The notes: a model not told the origin generated them from the sequence alone. Shown: positions 8,377 through 14,924, numbered from the stretch's first letter. The stretch: DNA of 64,000 bases from Vibrio sinaloensis (GCF_000808535.1 NZ_JWLV01000048.1:62001-126000), one strand, 5' to 3'. Made by a program: numbers and translations.

Positions 8377-9273
8377 CTACTTAATGTTGTAATTATCTTT
8401 GAAACACTTTTCGCACTTGCAGTCGAAATTAAACCTAGCTTTAAGTCGTTTCTGTCTCGCTTTTAGATCCAATTTCGTACATTCGTCGTCGTACGACCAT
8501 GTGATTTCATCTCCTTTTTTGATATTTTTAGTCGCTAGAATAAGCGGATGGGAAATGCTAATAAGGTCTTTGGTGAAGGGATTTGCTTTAAGCGTGGCTT
8601 TAACCTTAGCGTTTGCATCGCAACTGTGATTCATAAAGATCGTTGCTGCAGACATGTACGCAAACGTGGACACAGTATTGCGAGGGTTTATAGCAGTCAA
8701 TACTGAGTGATACGTAGCTACGATAGAGTGAACATAGGAAACATAATCTCGATCGTGCCCTAGATTAGTTGATAATAAATCTAGGATCTCTTTGTCATGC
8801 TGATTGAAATTTGGGCGAGCACTATTTCTCAGGTTATATTGCTCAATGATTCTATCAATTATCCCTCTACTTTCTTCCGCTAGTAATAATAAAGTCATTG
8901 CCCAAGAGCCTGACTTTCCAGCAAGTCCGATTTGTGAGATGTTGTATCCGATTAGTAAATCATCGATCAATATTGTTTCGTTTGCTTTGAAGTCCCTAGT
9001 TGCTTTGAGCCCGCGCAGCCCATCTGCTCTAACGAACACTGCAACGCCACTACCAACAGAGGGATATACAAAGCGGGATGAATTGTTACTTTTAAGTGCA
9101 AAAGTTATTTTATCCCTTACATCAGACTCTTTTTCCGTTTTTAGTAGGGCTTTAAAACTTTTGTATCCATGTTTAATGGCAAGATTATTTTGATGTTCGG
9201 TAAGTTTTAATGACTTGTCTTGACCACGCAGCAACTTTGCTTGCTTTTTAATAGTGGAGCTTAATTTAGGCAT
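8377..9273 (-). CDS. SET-domain protein (putative lysine methyltransferase)
   Basis: The protein has 298 aa. The first ~45 residues carry a short motif (KKQAKLLR..., then HGYKSFKALL) like the small helical module found at the N-terminus of various bacterial proteins. The SET core follows: a GLRGLKATRDF segment near 85-95, NHSCDANA at 215-222, GDEITWSY at 254-261, and a post-SET Cys cluster C285, C287, C290 (CKCEKC). These are the SAM- and lysine-channel motifs of SMYD-type SET proteins, so catalysis is plausible. The substrate is unknown. It stands alone between the recombinase operon and the reverse transcriptase. Its 5' leader holds a hairpin. On a mobile island a defence or anti-defence role is possible but unproven. 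Confidence 0.75.
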   Translation of the reverse strand: MPKLSSTIKKQAKLLRGQDKSLKLTEHQNNLAIKHGYKSFKALLKTEKESDVRDKITFALKSNNSSRFVYPSVGSGVAVFVRADGLRGLKATRDFKANETILIDDLLIGYNISQIGLAGKSGSWAMTLLLLAEESRGIIDRIIEQYNLRNSARPNFNQHDKEILDLLSTNLGHDRDYVSYVHSIVATYHSVLTAINPRNTVSTFAYMSAATIFMNHSCDANAKVKATLKANPFTKDLISISHPLILATKNIKKGDEITWSYDDECTKLDLKARQKRLKARFNFDCKCEKCFKDNYNIK

Positions 9274-9293
9274 AGAATAACCTTACAGTTTGC

Positions 9294-9317
9294 ATCTCGC
9301 TTCTTGGTACGCGAGAT
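9294..9317 (-). promoter_or_regulatory. Hairpin in the 5' leader of the SET gene
   Basis: ATCTCGC/GCGAGAT, 7-bp stem with a 10-nt loop, about 20 bases before the SET start codon. It could affect translation. Confidence 0.3.
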
Positions 9318-9590
9318 TTGAGTAGGTTTTTCTGCCTCAACCATTGAGTCAACAAATTTTTAACTAGTGTTGAGCTAGGCAACTTTGAAATCCAAGAGCG
9401 CCTCCAGTATGCGCGTAATAAAACCATACGCTAATTTGCATATTTAGGCAACTGTGTTCAGGTGATTATCGATTCAATAAAGGGCTGCGTGCCGAGTTTC
9501 ACTACTCGTTGCTCTTGAGTTGATTTGGTAACAAACAAAGAGACAAAAAATTGCAAGCTATCAAGTTATTGGCTTGTACATTTAGACACT

Positions 9591-9662
9591 ACTCTAAATA
9601 GGTTGCCTCAATTAACCTATTTAGAGTGATAGGTTAAAAATACACAAAAAAATTAACCTATC
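9591..9662. repeat. Double-hairpin repeat, copy 1
   Basis: Two tandem inverted repeats: ACTCTAAATAGGTT/AACCTATTTAGAGT (14 bp perfect) and GATAGGTTAA/TTAACCTATC (10 bp perfect). A related unit lies at 13369-13435 in the same orientation. The two copies bracket the reverse-transcriptase block. The rest of the 9274-9905 gap holds a 10-bp hairpin at 9696-9721 and a 14-codon ORF at 9869-9913 with a good ribosome site (GGAGG), which may be a remnant. Confidence 0.65.
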
Positions 9663-9695
9663 GCCGTAAGGCTGTGAACTAGCTAGCTCTTTTAA

Positions 9696-9721
9696 TGGCA
9701 CTTTCGAGTTAGAAAGTGCCA
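9696..9721. terminator. Hairpin downstream of the reverse transcriptase
   Basis: TGGCACTTTC/GAAAGTGCCA, 10-bp perfect stem with a 6-nt loop. The T-tail is weak on both strands, so terminator function for the RT operon is only possible. Confidence 0.35.
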
Positions 9722-9905
9722 CGGGCAAGAATTCAGACTGTGAAGGTTTTGGACAAAAGCCATTTTCGCGCTTTGAGCAAACTAAGCGAGTTTGCATTGG
9801 AACTTGTATGGAAAAGGCGTTTTTAAGGCGAGTAATTGATGCTTAAAAGGGAATGGAGGTGTTGAGGTATGGATACTAATGAACTTACAGTAAAAACTTT
9901 AATCT

Positions 9906-10844
9906 CTACATGAAAGGCTGGATAGCTTTTAGCCTTTCCTTAAGGATATCAGCTTCTTTTTTATGTAATCTGGCTAACGTATTAACTCGCCCGAGAGCAC
10001 TCCGATACATGGATAGATACTCTTGCGTTGTTGATGCTTTCGGAAAAAGCTGCTCACACTGAAAAACTGCGGTTTTAATTTTACTCCTCTCTTTCTTTGA
10101 GAATGTTGGTCGTCCAGCACTAACATTTACTCTGTGTACAGTTTGGCGCTTCCCTTTAGACATCACTTCATGTTTAGTTCGGTTCGGCTTTACATTAATC
10201 GTCTTGAAAAGTCCATACACGCTGGATATTGCGTTAGTAATTTCGGATTTACTTAATGGGCGAGGGCTTGATACTGTTACGTCATCGACATATCTTGTGT
10301 ATGTTATGCCCTTGCGCTTAAGTTCTTCTACGAGTTTTGACTCACGACTCCAAAGCACCAGATTGCTTATGTAGCTGCTAGTTTTGCCACCTTGCACCAG
10401 ATGTCCATTGTGAGTAACTAAAGCGGTTAAACAACTAGCTACCTCGTTAGAGAAGCCAAAGCAGCCAACCCAAACCTCATGTACAACTTTGTTACTTATC
10501 GAAGGGTAAAAGTTTGAGATATCTTCACTAATAATGATGTGTTTATTTATGTGCTGTTTTGTGTTCGAAAGGTAATCCCTTCCTTTTAAACTTCCTTGGA
10601 GGTAGCTTGGATAAGAGACTTGCTTTAAGAATACTGAGTTTATTCTTTCATGAACCCGCTTGAGCCTGGCCTTAACATCATGAGTTATTCGCTTTGACCC
10701 ATCAGGCTTCTCTATCACTCTAGTAACGAAGTACATTGAGTTAGCAACACTTGCAAGTTCAATTAGCTCACTGTGAGTTAAGCCAAGAGCTAGTGCTAGG
10801 CTGTCAAGCTTAGCTACTGGTTGGTGGGGGTAAGTCGGTTTCAT
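9906..10844 (-). CDS. Retron-like reverse transcriptase
   Basis: The protein has 312 aa, started at the ATG at 10844, which has TGAGG upstream; a TTG 15 bases earlier is unlikely. RT motifs: SEDISNFYPSI with catalytic Asp108, VQGGKTSSYISN at 151-162 where most retrons have QGAPTSP, YTRYVDD with YVDD at 185-188, and a C-terminal thumb with RVNVSAGRPTF near 238-248 followed by a basic helix as in retron RTs. There is no maturase, endonuclease or integrase domain, and the length fits retrons. Its start overlaps the XRE gene by 35 bp, so the two are co-translated. It may make a reverse-transcribed DNA from a leader RNA, probably in phage defence; this is inference. Confidence 0.8.
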   Translation of the reverse strand: MKPTYPHQPVAKLDSLALALGLTHSELIELASVANSMYFVTRVIEKPDGSKRITHDVKARLKRVHERINSVFLKQVSYPSYLQGSLKGRDYLSNTKQHINKHIIISEDISNFYPSISNKVVHEVWVGCFGFSNEVASCLTALVTHNGHLVQGGKTSSYISNLVLWSRESKLVEELKRKGITYTRYVDDVTVSSPRPLSKSEITNAISSVYGLFKTINVKPNRTKHEVMSKGKRQTVHRVNVSAGRPTFSKKERSKIKTAVFQCEQLFPKASTTQEYLSMYRSALGRVNTLARLHKKEADILKERLKAIQPFM

Positions 10845-11127
10845 GTGATGAAGCCTCAATGAGCTGCAACGCTGTCAGAGAAAGTTGTGCTGCTAATTCG
10901 TTGCTGATTCCTTCAAGTTCGCTTGTGTCTGAGGCTAGGAACATGAAGATGCTAGCTGGGATATTGAAAGCGTCACATAGCTTATTAATTGTCGAGATAT
11001 TTGGGTCTCGTTTACCTTGCTCTAATAGAGTTAGGTATGAGACAGAAATATCTGAGAGTTCGGCTAGCTTGGTCTTAGTTAGTCCTTTTTGAGTTCGACA
11101 TAACTTCAAAGCTTTACTGATATTCAT
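10810..11127 (-). CDS. XRE-family HTH regulator in the reverse-transcriptase operon
   Basis: The protein has 105 aa. A Cro/C1-type helix-turn-helix fills residues 1-65: KLCRTQKGLTKTKLAELS, then SVSYLTLLEQGKRDP and INKLCDAFNIPASIF. A short helical tail of about 35 residues follows. The ribosome site (GAGG) is good. It sits between a small helical protein and the RT and overlaps the latter. It may repress the operon or be the partner protein of the retron-like RT; several retron types carry HTH partners. Confidence 0.8.
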   Translation of the reverse strand: MNISKALKLCRTQKGLTKTKLAELSDISVSYLTLLEQGKRDPNISTINKLCDAFNIPASIFMFLASDTSELEGISNELAAQLSLTALQLIEASSHETDLPPPTSS

Positions 11128-11187
11128 TTCATTACCTCAAGAACAAAGTGACCTGCTGTAAACATTTATCTGTATTGCTCATGGTGA

Positions 11188-11424
11188 TTACTCACCAAAA
11201 AATTTAAGTAAGCGTTCGACAGCAGGCACCCAAGCAATGACTTTGCCAATTACCTCTAGGAGGTAGGTGGGGCTTACTGAAGACTCATTCTTACTACAAT
11301 ACTCAAGCTGTTGGATTACTCGCTCCAGCTCAATTTGTTTACTACTATCCATACCATCATGCATCTCCAACTGAATTTGTTTTAGTGATTCAATTGAGGA
11401 TTTTAAAAGCTGTTGATTATTCAT
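11188..11424 (-). CDS. Small helical protein, first gene of the reverse-transcriptase operon
   Basis: About 78 aa from the ATG at 11424 (AGG about 10 bases upstream). The frame is open from a GTG at 11463, which would give 91 aa. The protein is mostly helical and polar, with a C-terminal amphipathic stretch (IGKVIAWVPAVERLLKFFGE) that could contact a membrane or a partner. I do not recognise the family. Position ahead of an XRE regulator and an RT suggests that it could be the effector of the system, but there is no direct evidence. Confidence 0.5.
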   Translation of the reverse strand: MNNQQLLKSSIESLKQIQLEMHDGMDSSKQIELERVIQQLEYCSKNESSVSPTYLLEVIGKVIAWVPAVERLLKFFGE

Positions 11425-11463
11425 AACCATTGACCTATTTGTTTTTTCAGTGCGACATTGCAC

Positions 11464-11755
11464 CAGTCAAACAATATTGAACTGAAAATAAATGGTACGG
11501 ACAGCACAGGTCACTCAATCTCCGGATACCAAAGGTATCCCACCAGTCACATTTAAATCTCAATCAATCATTTACCCAACCATTCTATCCGGCTCGTAGT
11601 TGAAGCAGGCGTCTGTGGTTTCAGTAGATGCAGAGACGAGGTCAATTCTTATCTGGCAAACAGATTGTGATGACACAATCGACTCGAAGAGTCACTATCT
11701 AGTTCAATTAAAGGTTGTAGCTTTTAAAGAGCATCAGGGTGGTTCACCCTGTACA
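11464..11755 (-). ncRNA. Hairpin-rich leader, candidate retron msr-msd RNA
   Basis: About 290 nt with no ORF lie between a strong minus-strand promoter and the first gene of the RT operon. Four perfect hairpins are present: CAGGGTG/CACCCTG (11735-11751), GACTC/GAGTC (11681-11693), GATTGTG/CACAATC (11663-11680) and GGATACC/GGTATCC (11524-11540). Its 5' end (11748-11754) can pair with 11504-11510 over 7 bp including one wobble, a weak candidate for retron a1/a2. I cannot place a branching G, so this is a candidate only. Confidence 0.5.
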
Positions 11756-11761
11756 CGATAA

Positions 11762-11789
11762 ATAATACAACAAAAATTCACACAGTCAA
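11762..11789 (-). promoter_or_regulatory. Sigma-70 promoter of the RT leader/operon
   Basis: TTGACT (11784-11789), 16-bp spacer, TATTAT (11762-11767) on the minus strand. The start would fall at about 11754, right at the first hairpin of the leader. Confidence 0.65.
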
Positions 11790-11880
11790 CTTTATTTTTA
11801 CTGGTAGTCAAAATTTGGCTTGTTTGGTTAATTTTGAACTATAAACAGGGACAGGCATAACTCCTCAATAAAAGCTCGTA

Positions 11881-12022
11881 CCAATCCCCAACATATCCTC
11901 AAAGTAACCGCCTACAGATGGGTGAGTATGGCAACGGCATGTGCTCACGAATGAGAGTTAAGTAGGGCGAACTGACACTTGCGCGTGAGCGTACTTGCTG
12001 CGTATTACGATTGGGGATATGT
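11881..12022. repeat. About 140-bp imperfect palindromic intergenic element
   Basis: The outer ends share ATCCCCAA in inverted orientation (11884-11891 and 12009-12019 region) and an inner GCTCACG/CGTGAGC pair is present. Size and shape recall ERIC/MITE-like intergenic repeats, but I do not recognise the sequence. A tandem duplication of a 15-16-bp unit (GACTCAGGATGATTTT) follows at 12131-12161. Nothing else is seen in 12023-12226. Confidence 0.4.
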
Positions 12023-12130
12023 AAAAGAACCTCTTATCCTCTCATTAGCGTTTCTAACGCAAACTAGATGGTTAAAAAATGCACTAGAGTAAATGCGTTA
12101 ACTAATAATGGGGCATAGGCGAGTTAGCTC

Positions 12131-12161
12131 GACTCAGGATGATTTTGACTCAGGATGATTT
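12131..12161. repeat. Tandem 16-bp duplication
   Basis: Two adjacent copies of GACTCAGGATGATTT(T). It lies in the upstream region of the small ORF at 12227. Confidence 0.6.
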
Positions 12162-12226
12162 GCTAAACCATCGGTATTTGCAGTATGGTTTGTTTGGAAC
12201 AGTGGTCAGAAAGTAAAGGCACACCT

Positions 12227-12458
12227 ATGAAGCCAATAAAGCAAATTTCGAAAGCTCGAAGTGCGAAAATTGAAAGCATGAAAGCAATTAAAGCTGCTTA
12301 CCTGAAGGCTAAGGCTGAAGGAAGCATCAAGACTTACCGAATTACGCGAACCCGTTAGCGAGCATGTAGAGGTAGATTTAAGCTCTGGTTGCTTTGTTGT
12401 TGAGTTTAAGGATAGACTAGGTTCTATCAATGACAGCGGGACTTTTTCAGTACATTGA
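12227..12458 (+). pseudogene. Small basic ORF, apparently frameshifted
   Basis: ATG at 12227 opens a 43-codon basic ORF ending at 12358. A second frame, open from about 12306 to TGA at 12456-12458, reads as natural protein (REPVSEHVEVDLSSG, then FVVEFKDRLGS). Joining the two would give a ~75-aa protein, so a one-base indel near 12310-12345 is likely. It could instead be a genuine short gene. AAAGG lies about 10 bases upstream of the ATG. No family recognised. Confidence 0.35.
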
Positions 12459-12567
12459 TGTCTACTCTGATGAGTCGCAGGCCGCGCCGCGATAGCCAAA
12501 GACCTCCGCCTTTCAATAGCCCTGTTCTCTTCCGCTCATAGAGTATTGACTGCAGGTAGCGCGTAAT

Positions 12568-12589
12568 AGAGCCACTATTTAGTGGCTCT
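12568..12589. repeat. 10-bp perfect hairpin
   Basis: AGAGCCACTA-TT-TAGTGGCTCT lies 97 bp past the stop of the 167-aa gene. There is no T-tract, so it may be a stabilising 3' hairpin or a protein site. The remaining sequence in 12459-12686 shows nothing convincing; a TTG-started 78-codon frame there is doubtful. Confidence 0.5.
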
Positions 12590-12686
12590 TGTCGTATCTG
12601 AGCGTTAGAAAAGCTAAAGTCTTTCCCTTCGAGTTTCCCAAGTTCATATGTGGGTCGTAACAAACTTCGGGGCAGAAGTGCGTTAC

Positions 12687-13190
12687 TTACTCTTCAGTGT
12701 AAAGCTCGGCGTAGTCGATTAAATCCATGCTGCGATCGATACACTTTAAGTCTTCAAAAGCCCTCCACTTTTTAGCAAGCCTAAGCGAATAGTTAAACTC
12801 GACAGTGTTTTCTAAAATTTCTTTATTGGTATGTTCAACATGCACAAACTCAATACGACCAAATGGTGTTGAGTAAAGACCGGGCTTTCCTGTTGTCGCG
12901 AGGATTAACATCATGGGTATCTGTGAGATTACATGCCAACGTGATAGAGCGTCTTCGAATGATATGTAACACTGTTGGTCTTTACGGAGTGATAAAGCGA
13001 TCTGCTCAATGGCACCTGAAGGTTTTTGGTAGCCTAAAAACACAATCAACTCAAACTGTATATTCACGAGATAAGGACTTCTGGACAAAATCTGTTCAAT
13101 ATTGTCAGTTTGGAAAATCGAGCAGATCTCACCTTTCGTGTAAATAAACTGTCCTGTGCGGCGGTAACGCATTTCTAATAGCATTCTCAT
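12687..13190 (-). CDS. Hypothetical protein, possibly AbiEi-like
   Basis: The protein has 167 aa and opens with a basic RYRRTGQFIYTKGE segment. It then has alternating strands (VNIQFELIVFLGYQ), a helix (EDALSRWHVIS) and strands LILATTGKPGLYS and GRIEFVHVEHT. The last two recall the C-terminal part of AbiEi-type antitoxins, but I would not name it on that alone. No AbiEii-type toxin is adjacent. It is transcribed away from the HAD-like gene at 13563, with a double-hairpin repeat between them. Confidence 0.5.
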   Translation of the reverse strand: MRMLLEMRYRRTGQFIYTKGEICSIFQTDNIEQILSRSPYLVNIQFELIVFLGYQKPSGAIEQIALSLRKDQQCYISFEDALSRWHVISQIPMMLILATTGKPGLYSTPFGRIEFVHVEHTNKEILENTVEFNYSLRLAKKWRAFEDLKCIDRSMDLIDYAELYTEE

Positions 13191-13368
13191 GCAAGGCCCC
13201 TGTATCGCTAATGAACTCTTATATTGAACATGTGAATTTGGGTAATAAAGAACACCTGAATCAGTACTTTTTTCTTCCCCATACTACGATTTAGTGAGAG
13301 TGTGTTGAATCAGTCTAAACAAGGCATGGGGCAAAGGCTTGTTTAGATTATGGTTTGAACATTTACCC

Positions 13369-13435
13369 ATAGGTTGTCTCAATTAACCTAATTAAAGCGA
13401 TAGGTTAAAAAAACACGAAAAATTTAACCTATCGC
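13369..13435. repeat. Double-hairpin repeat, copy 2
   Basis: TAGGTT...AACCTA followed by a perfect 12-bp pair GCGATAGGTTAA/TTAACCTATCGC (13397-13408 and 13424-13435). It is related to 9591-9662. The rest of 13191-13562 shows no gene and is probably the promoter region of the two divergent genes. Confidence 0.65.
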
Positions 13436-13562
13436 AGTAGAAAATTTAATTCATTATCCAATTATTACTTAGATTAGTGCAACTTCCATCAGCTAAGTTT
13501 ATATTGGTTCTCTCTAGTAGTATGCATTAAAGTTATCATTATTGTTCATGGGGGTATAACGA

Positions 13563-14036
13563 ATGAGAGTCCTATATTTTGATGTTCGCAGTCTATTATA
13601 CTCTCAGCGCTATATTGACAGTGATAAATGGGTGCTGTCTGCCTACAGGTGCTGGTTGAATAGTCGGAGATCCTCGAGTCTATTAACTGCTGTTAAACCT
13701 GAACAGTCAAGCATTGAGGCTCTACGCTCTGCGGTTTCCGTTGCTGGCATGCTGTTATACCCTCTGGGTGATCGTTACACACGTTCAATGCTTATAGAGT
13801 CTGGTGTATTTGCGGACAGCGAATTAGCTCCAGATGTACACCTAAAAATACGAATTGGGGATAGGGACCCGATTCGTAGGATGCTCAATCATGCACAAAC
13901 ATTGAGTGCGAAGTGGTATGTTTGTGGAGATTGTTATGATGACAATATACTGCGGTCACACCCAGAACGATATTTGAGTAGTGCGGATGGACAGGGAGTT
14001 ACCCCTGAATTGCTGTGTAAAATTCGATCACTGTAG
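13563..14036 (+). CDS. Hypothetical protein, divergent HAD-like fold
   Basis: The protein has 157 aa. The start MRVLYFDVRSLLYSQRY lines up by eye with HAD-type proteins that begin FLDIDGVLNSQRY. The end (YVCGD, then LSSADGQGVTPELLCKI) lines up with their closing segment (ILDDD ... TGLTPE). If right, the DxD nucleophile pair has become DVR, so phosphatase activity would be lost. The family meant is the small HAD group found with RNA-repair proteins. Start ATG at 13563 has a G-rich stretch about 10 bases upstream. Function unknown. Confidence 0.5.
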   Translation: MRVLYFDVRSLLYSQRYIDSDKWVLSAYRCWLNSRRSSSLLTAVKPEQSSIEALRSAVSVAGMLLYPLGDRYTRSMLIESGVFADSELAPDVHLKIRIGDRDPIRRMLNHAQTLSAKWYVCGDCYDDNILRSHPERYLSSADGQGVTPELLCKIRSL

Positions 14037-14096
14037 CGGTGTTACGTAAGTGGATAAATGTCGATGTTCTACATTTATCCATCAGATTCTTTCTTT

Positions 14097-14225
14097 TCAA
14101 TTGGGGGGGGGATACCTGCCGAATGACTCATGTGTATACCCGTCAATCAAAACCGTCACACCAAATGAACATATTTCTGCTACGAGTTCATCATCGTCAG
14201 AGCAATAATAGGGTGCCAGTTTCAT
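14097..14225 (-). CDS. Possible 42-aa ORF ending at a poly-C tract
   Basis: ATG at 14225 with AGGGCAGG just upstream. The protein is acidic and natural-looking (YYCSDDDELVAEICS, then TVLIDGYTHESFGRYPPP). A run of nine C (14103-14111) sits at the 3' end. One base gained or lost there would give the tail IEKKESDG instead of N-stop. It may be a small gene or a remnant. Confidence 0.3.
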   Translation of the reverse strand: MKLAPYYCSDDDELVAEICSFGVTVLIDGYTHESFGRYPPPN

Positions 14226-14251
14226 CCTGCCCTGAATCAACCATCAACACC

Positions 14252-14398
14252 TTATAACTCTATATCAATTGAACTAGGAAGGATTTCTTCTGGGTTCGTA
14301 AATATCTTTCGAAACGCAACTTATGATTGGCTAAAGAAGGGGGAATTGGTTTTAGGTTGGTGTTGAACTGAAGCCCCAAAAAAGGACGTTATATACAT
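14252..14398 (-). pseudogene. Small ORF remnant with an in-frame stop
   Basis: ATG at 14398 has an AAGGAG ribosome site and opens 25 codons, stopping at 14321. The same frame continues as plausible protein (VAFRKIFTNPEEILPSS) to TAA at 14252. It looks like a gene of about 48 codons with a nonsense mutation. No family recognised. Confidence 0.25.
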
Positions 14399-14425
14399 CG
14401 ACGTTACTCCTTTATTGGATATTCC

Positions 14426-14495
14426 AAATACAACCTTAAATTTACTTATCTCAAGGGAAGAGAGGGTTAATTGCAACCCTAAAAAGGTTGTATTT
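14426..14495. repeat. Inverted pair of the 12-bp element repeat
   Basis: AAATACAACCTT (14426-14437) and its exact inverse AAGGTTGTATTT (14484-14495). Further copies are at 14990-15000 (11 bases) and 2562-2573 (one mismatch). All four lie near the element ends, as expected for arm-type recombinase or excisionase sites. Confidence 0.6.
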
Positions 14496-14511
14496 GTAAG
14501 GTGGTCACTAG

Positions 14512-14540
14512 GTAAAAAAAAAGAAGCTAAATGGCTTCTT
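14512..14540 (-). terminator. Element-borne terminator for the intron-containing tRNA gene
   Basis: AAGAAGC/GCTTCTT stem followed by nine T on the minus strand. It lies 36 bp after the CCA end and takes the place of the host terminator now stranded at 2375-2411. Confidence 0.65.
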
Positions 14541-14571
14541 CTCTTTTTTAACCAACTGCGTTGATTAAGAA

Positions 14572-14599
14572 AATATGGTGGCCCCTCGCAGACTTGAAC
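14572..14599. repeat. Right copy of the 28-bp direct repeat
   Basis: Identical to 2414-2441. It is the 3' end of the intact, intron-containing tRNA gene plus 4 bases. Confidence 0.9.
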
Positions 14600-14894
14600 T
14601 GCGGACCAATCGATTCAGTTTATCCAATACTTTCGTAAAGGGCTGGACTATATCATCATCCTCGCATTGCGGTGGGATGTCGGACGCTAATGTTGTATTA
14701 CACAGCAAGATCGTGCTGAACCAACTAGTCTCTGAACCTTCCTTTCACGCCTGAAAGGCTTGGCTGCTGATCGGCTTGGGGTGTTTTACATCCGGTAGCT
14801 TTCCAGCAATTCATCCGATTTTTCCATATGTTATTACTAACATAGGTCACAACTTAATATGAGTCGACTGCTCTAACCACTGAGCTAAGGGGCC
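14576..14894 (-). tRNA. tRNA-Ile2 (CAT, lysidine-type) interrupted by a group I intron
   Basis: The exons are 14859-14894 (nt 1-36) and 14576-14615 (nt 37-76, CCA encoded). Joined they form a complete 76-nt cloverleaf: acceptor GGCCCCT/AGGGGCC, D-stem GCTC/GAGC, anticodon stem GTCGA/TCGAT with loop CTCATAA, and T-stem CGCAG/CTGCG. The body is nearly that of E. coli tRNA-Ile2, whose CAT anticodon becomes lysidine-AU by TilS and reads AUA. It is often mis-annotated as tRNA-Met. The intron falls between anticodon nt 36 and nt 37. It is the only complete copy in this window, because the host copy is split. Confidence 0.9.
14616..14858 (-). ncRNA. Group I intron in tRNA-Ile2 anticodon loop (243 nt)
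   Basis: The 5' exon ends in U and the insert ends in G, as group I splicing needs. GTGA near the 5' end of the insert can pair with the exon end TCAT (P1, G-U at the splice site). A P2 hairpin CCTATGTTA/TAACATATGG is capped by GTAA. The core P7 strands are clear: TTCAGAGACTA and ATATAGTCC. A GGAAAGC...CCAAGC segment suits P4-P5 with J4/5. It has no ORF. A group I intron in the same tRNA species is known from Azoarcus (IC3 class). Confidence 0.9.
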
Positions 14895-14918
14895 ATATTT
14901 AAATGCTAATACACGTGG

Positions 14919-14924
14919 AGTATA
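14919..14924 (-). promoter_or_regulatory. Possible extended -10 promoter of the intron-containing tRNA
   Basis: TGATATACT on the minus strand (TATACT with upstream TGn), 24 bp before the tRNA 5' end. No good -35 is seen. Transcription from the host promoter at 15089-15117 through the truncated copy is the other possible source. Confidence 0.4.

Noticed and set aside
8210..8392. 60-codon plus-strand ORF between the recombinase and SET genes
   Set aside because: No ribosome site, and it runs through a terminator hairpin and into the SET gene end.
9869..9913. 14-codon ORF with GGAGG upstream
   Set aside because: The ribosome site is good, but the peptide is too short to claim. It may be the cut N-terminus of a lost gene.
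12427..12663. 78-codon minus-strand ORF downstream of the 167-aa gene
   Set aside because: TTG start, no ribosome site, and it spans a perfect hairpin. The composition looks partly protein-like, but the support is too weak for a CDS.
14039..14257. 72-codon plus-strand ORF after the HAD-like gene
   Set aside because: It reads through the nine-G run in a low-quality frame. The opposite strand looks more protein-like.
2414..14599. Simple attL/attR model with the 28-bp direct repeats as element ends
   Set aside because: It does not explain the truncated intron-free tRNA at 15020-15075 or the inverted ends at 2442 and 15019. Kept as an alternative excision route.
14576..14894. tRNA-Met or fMet reading of the CAT anticodon
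   Set aside because: The body matches tRNA-Ile2 (GGCCCCTTAGCTCAGTGGTT start), not elongator or initiator Met.
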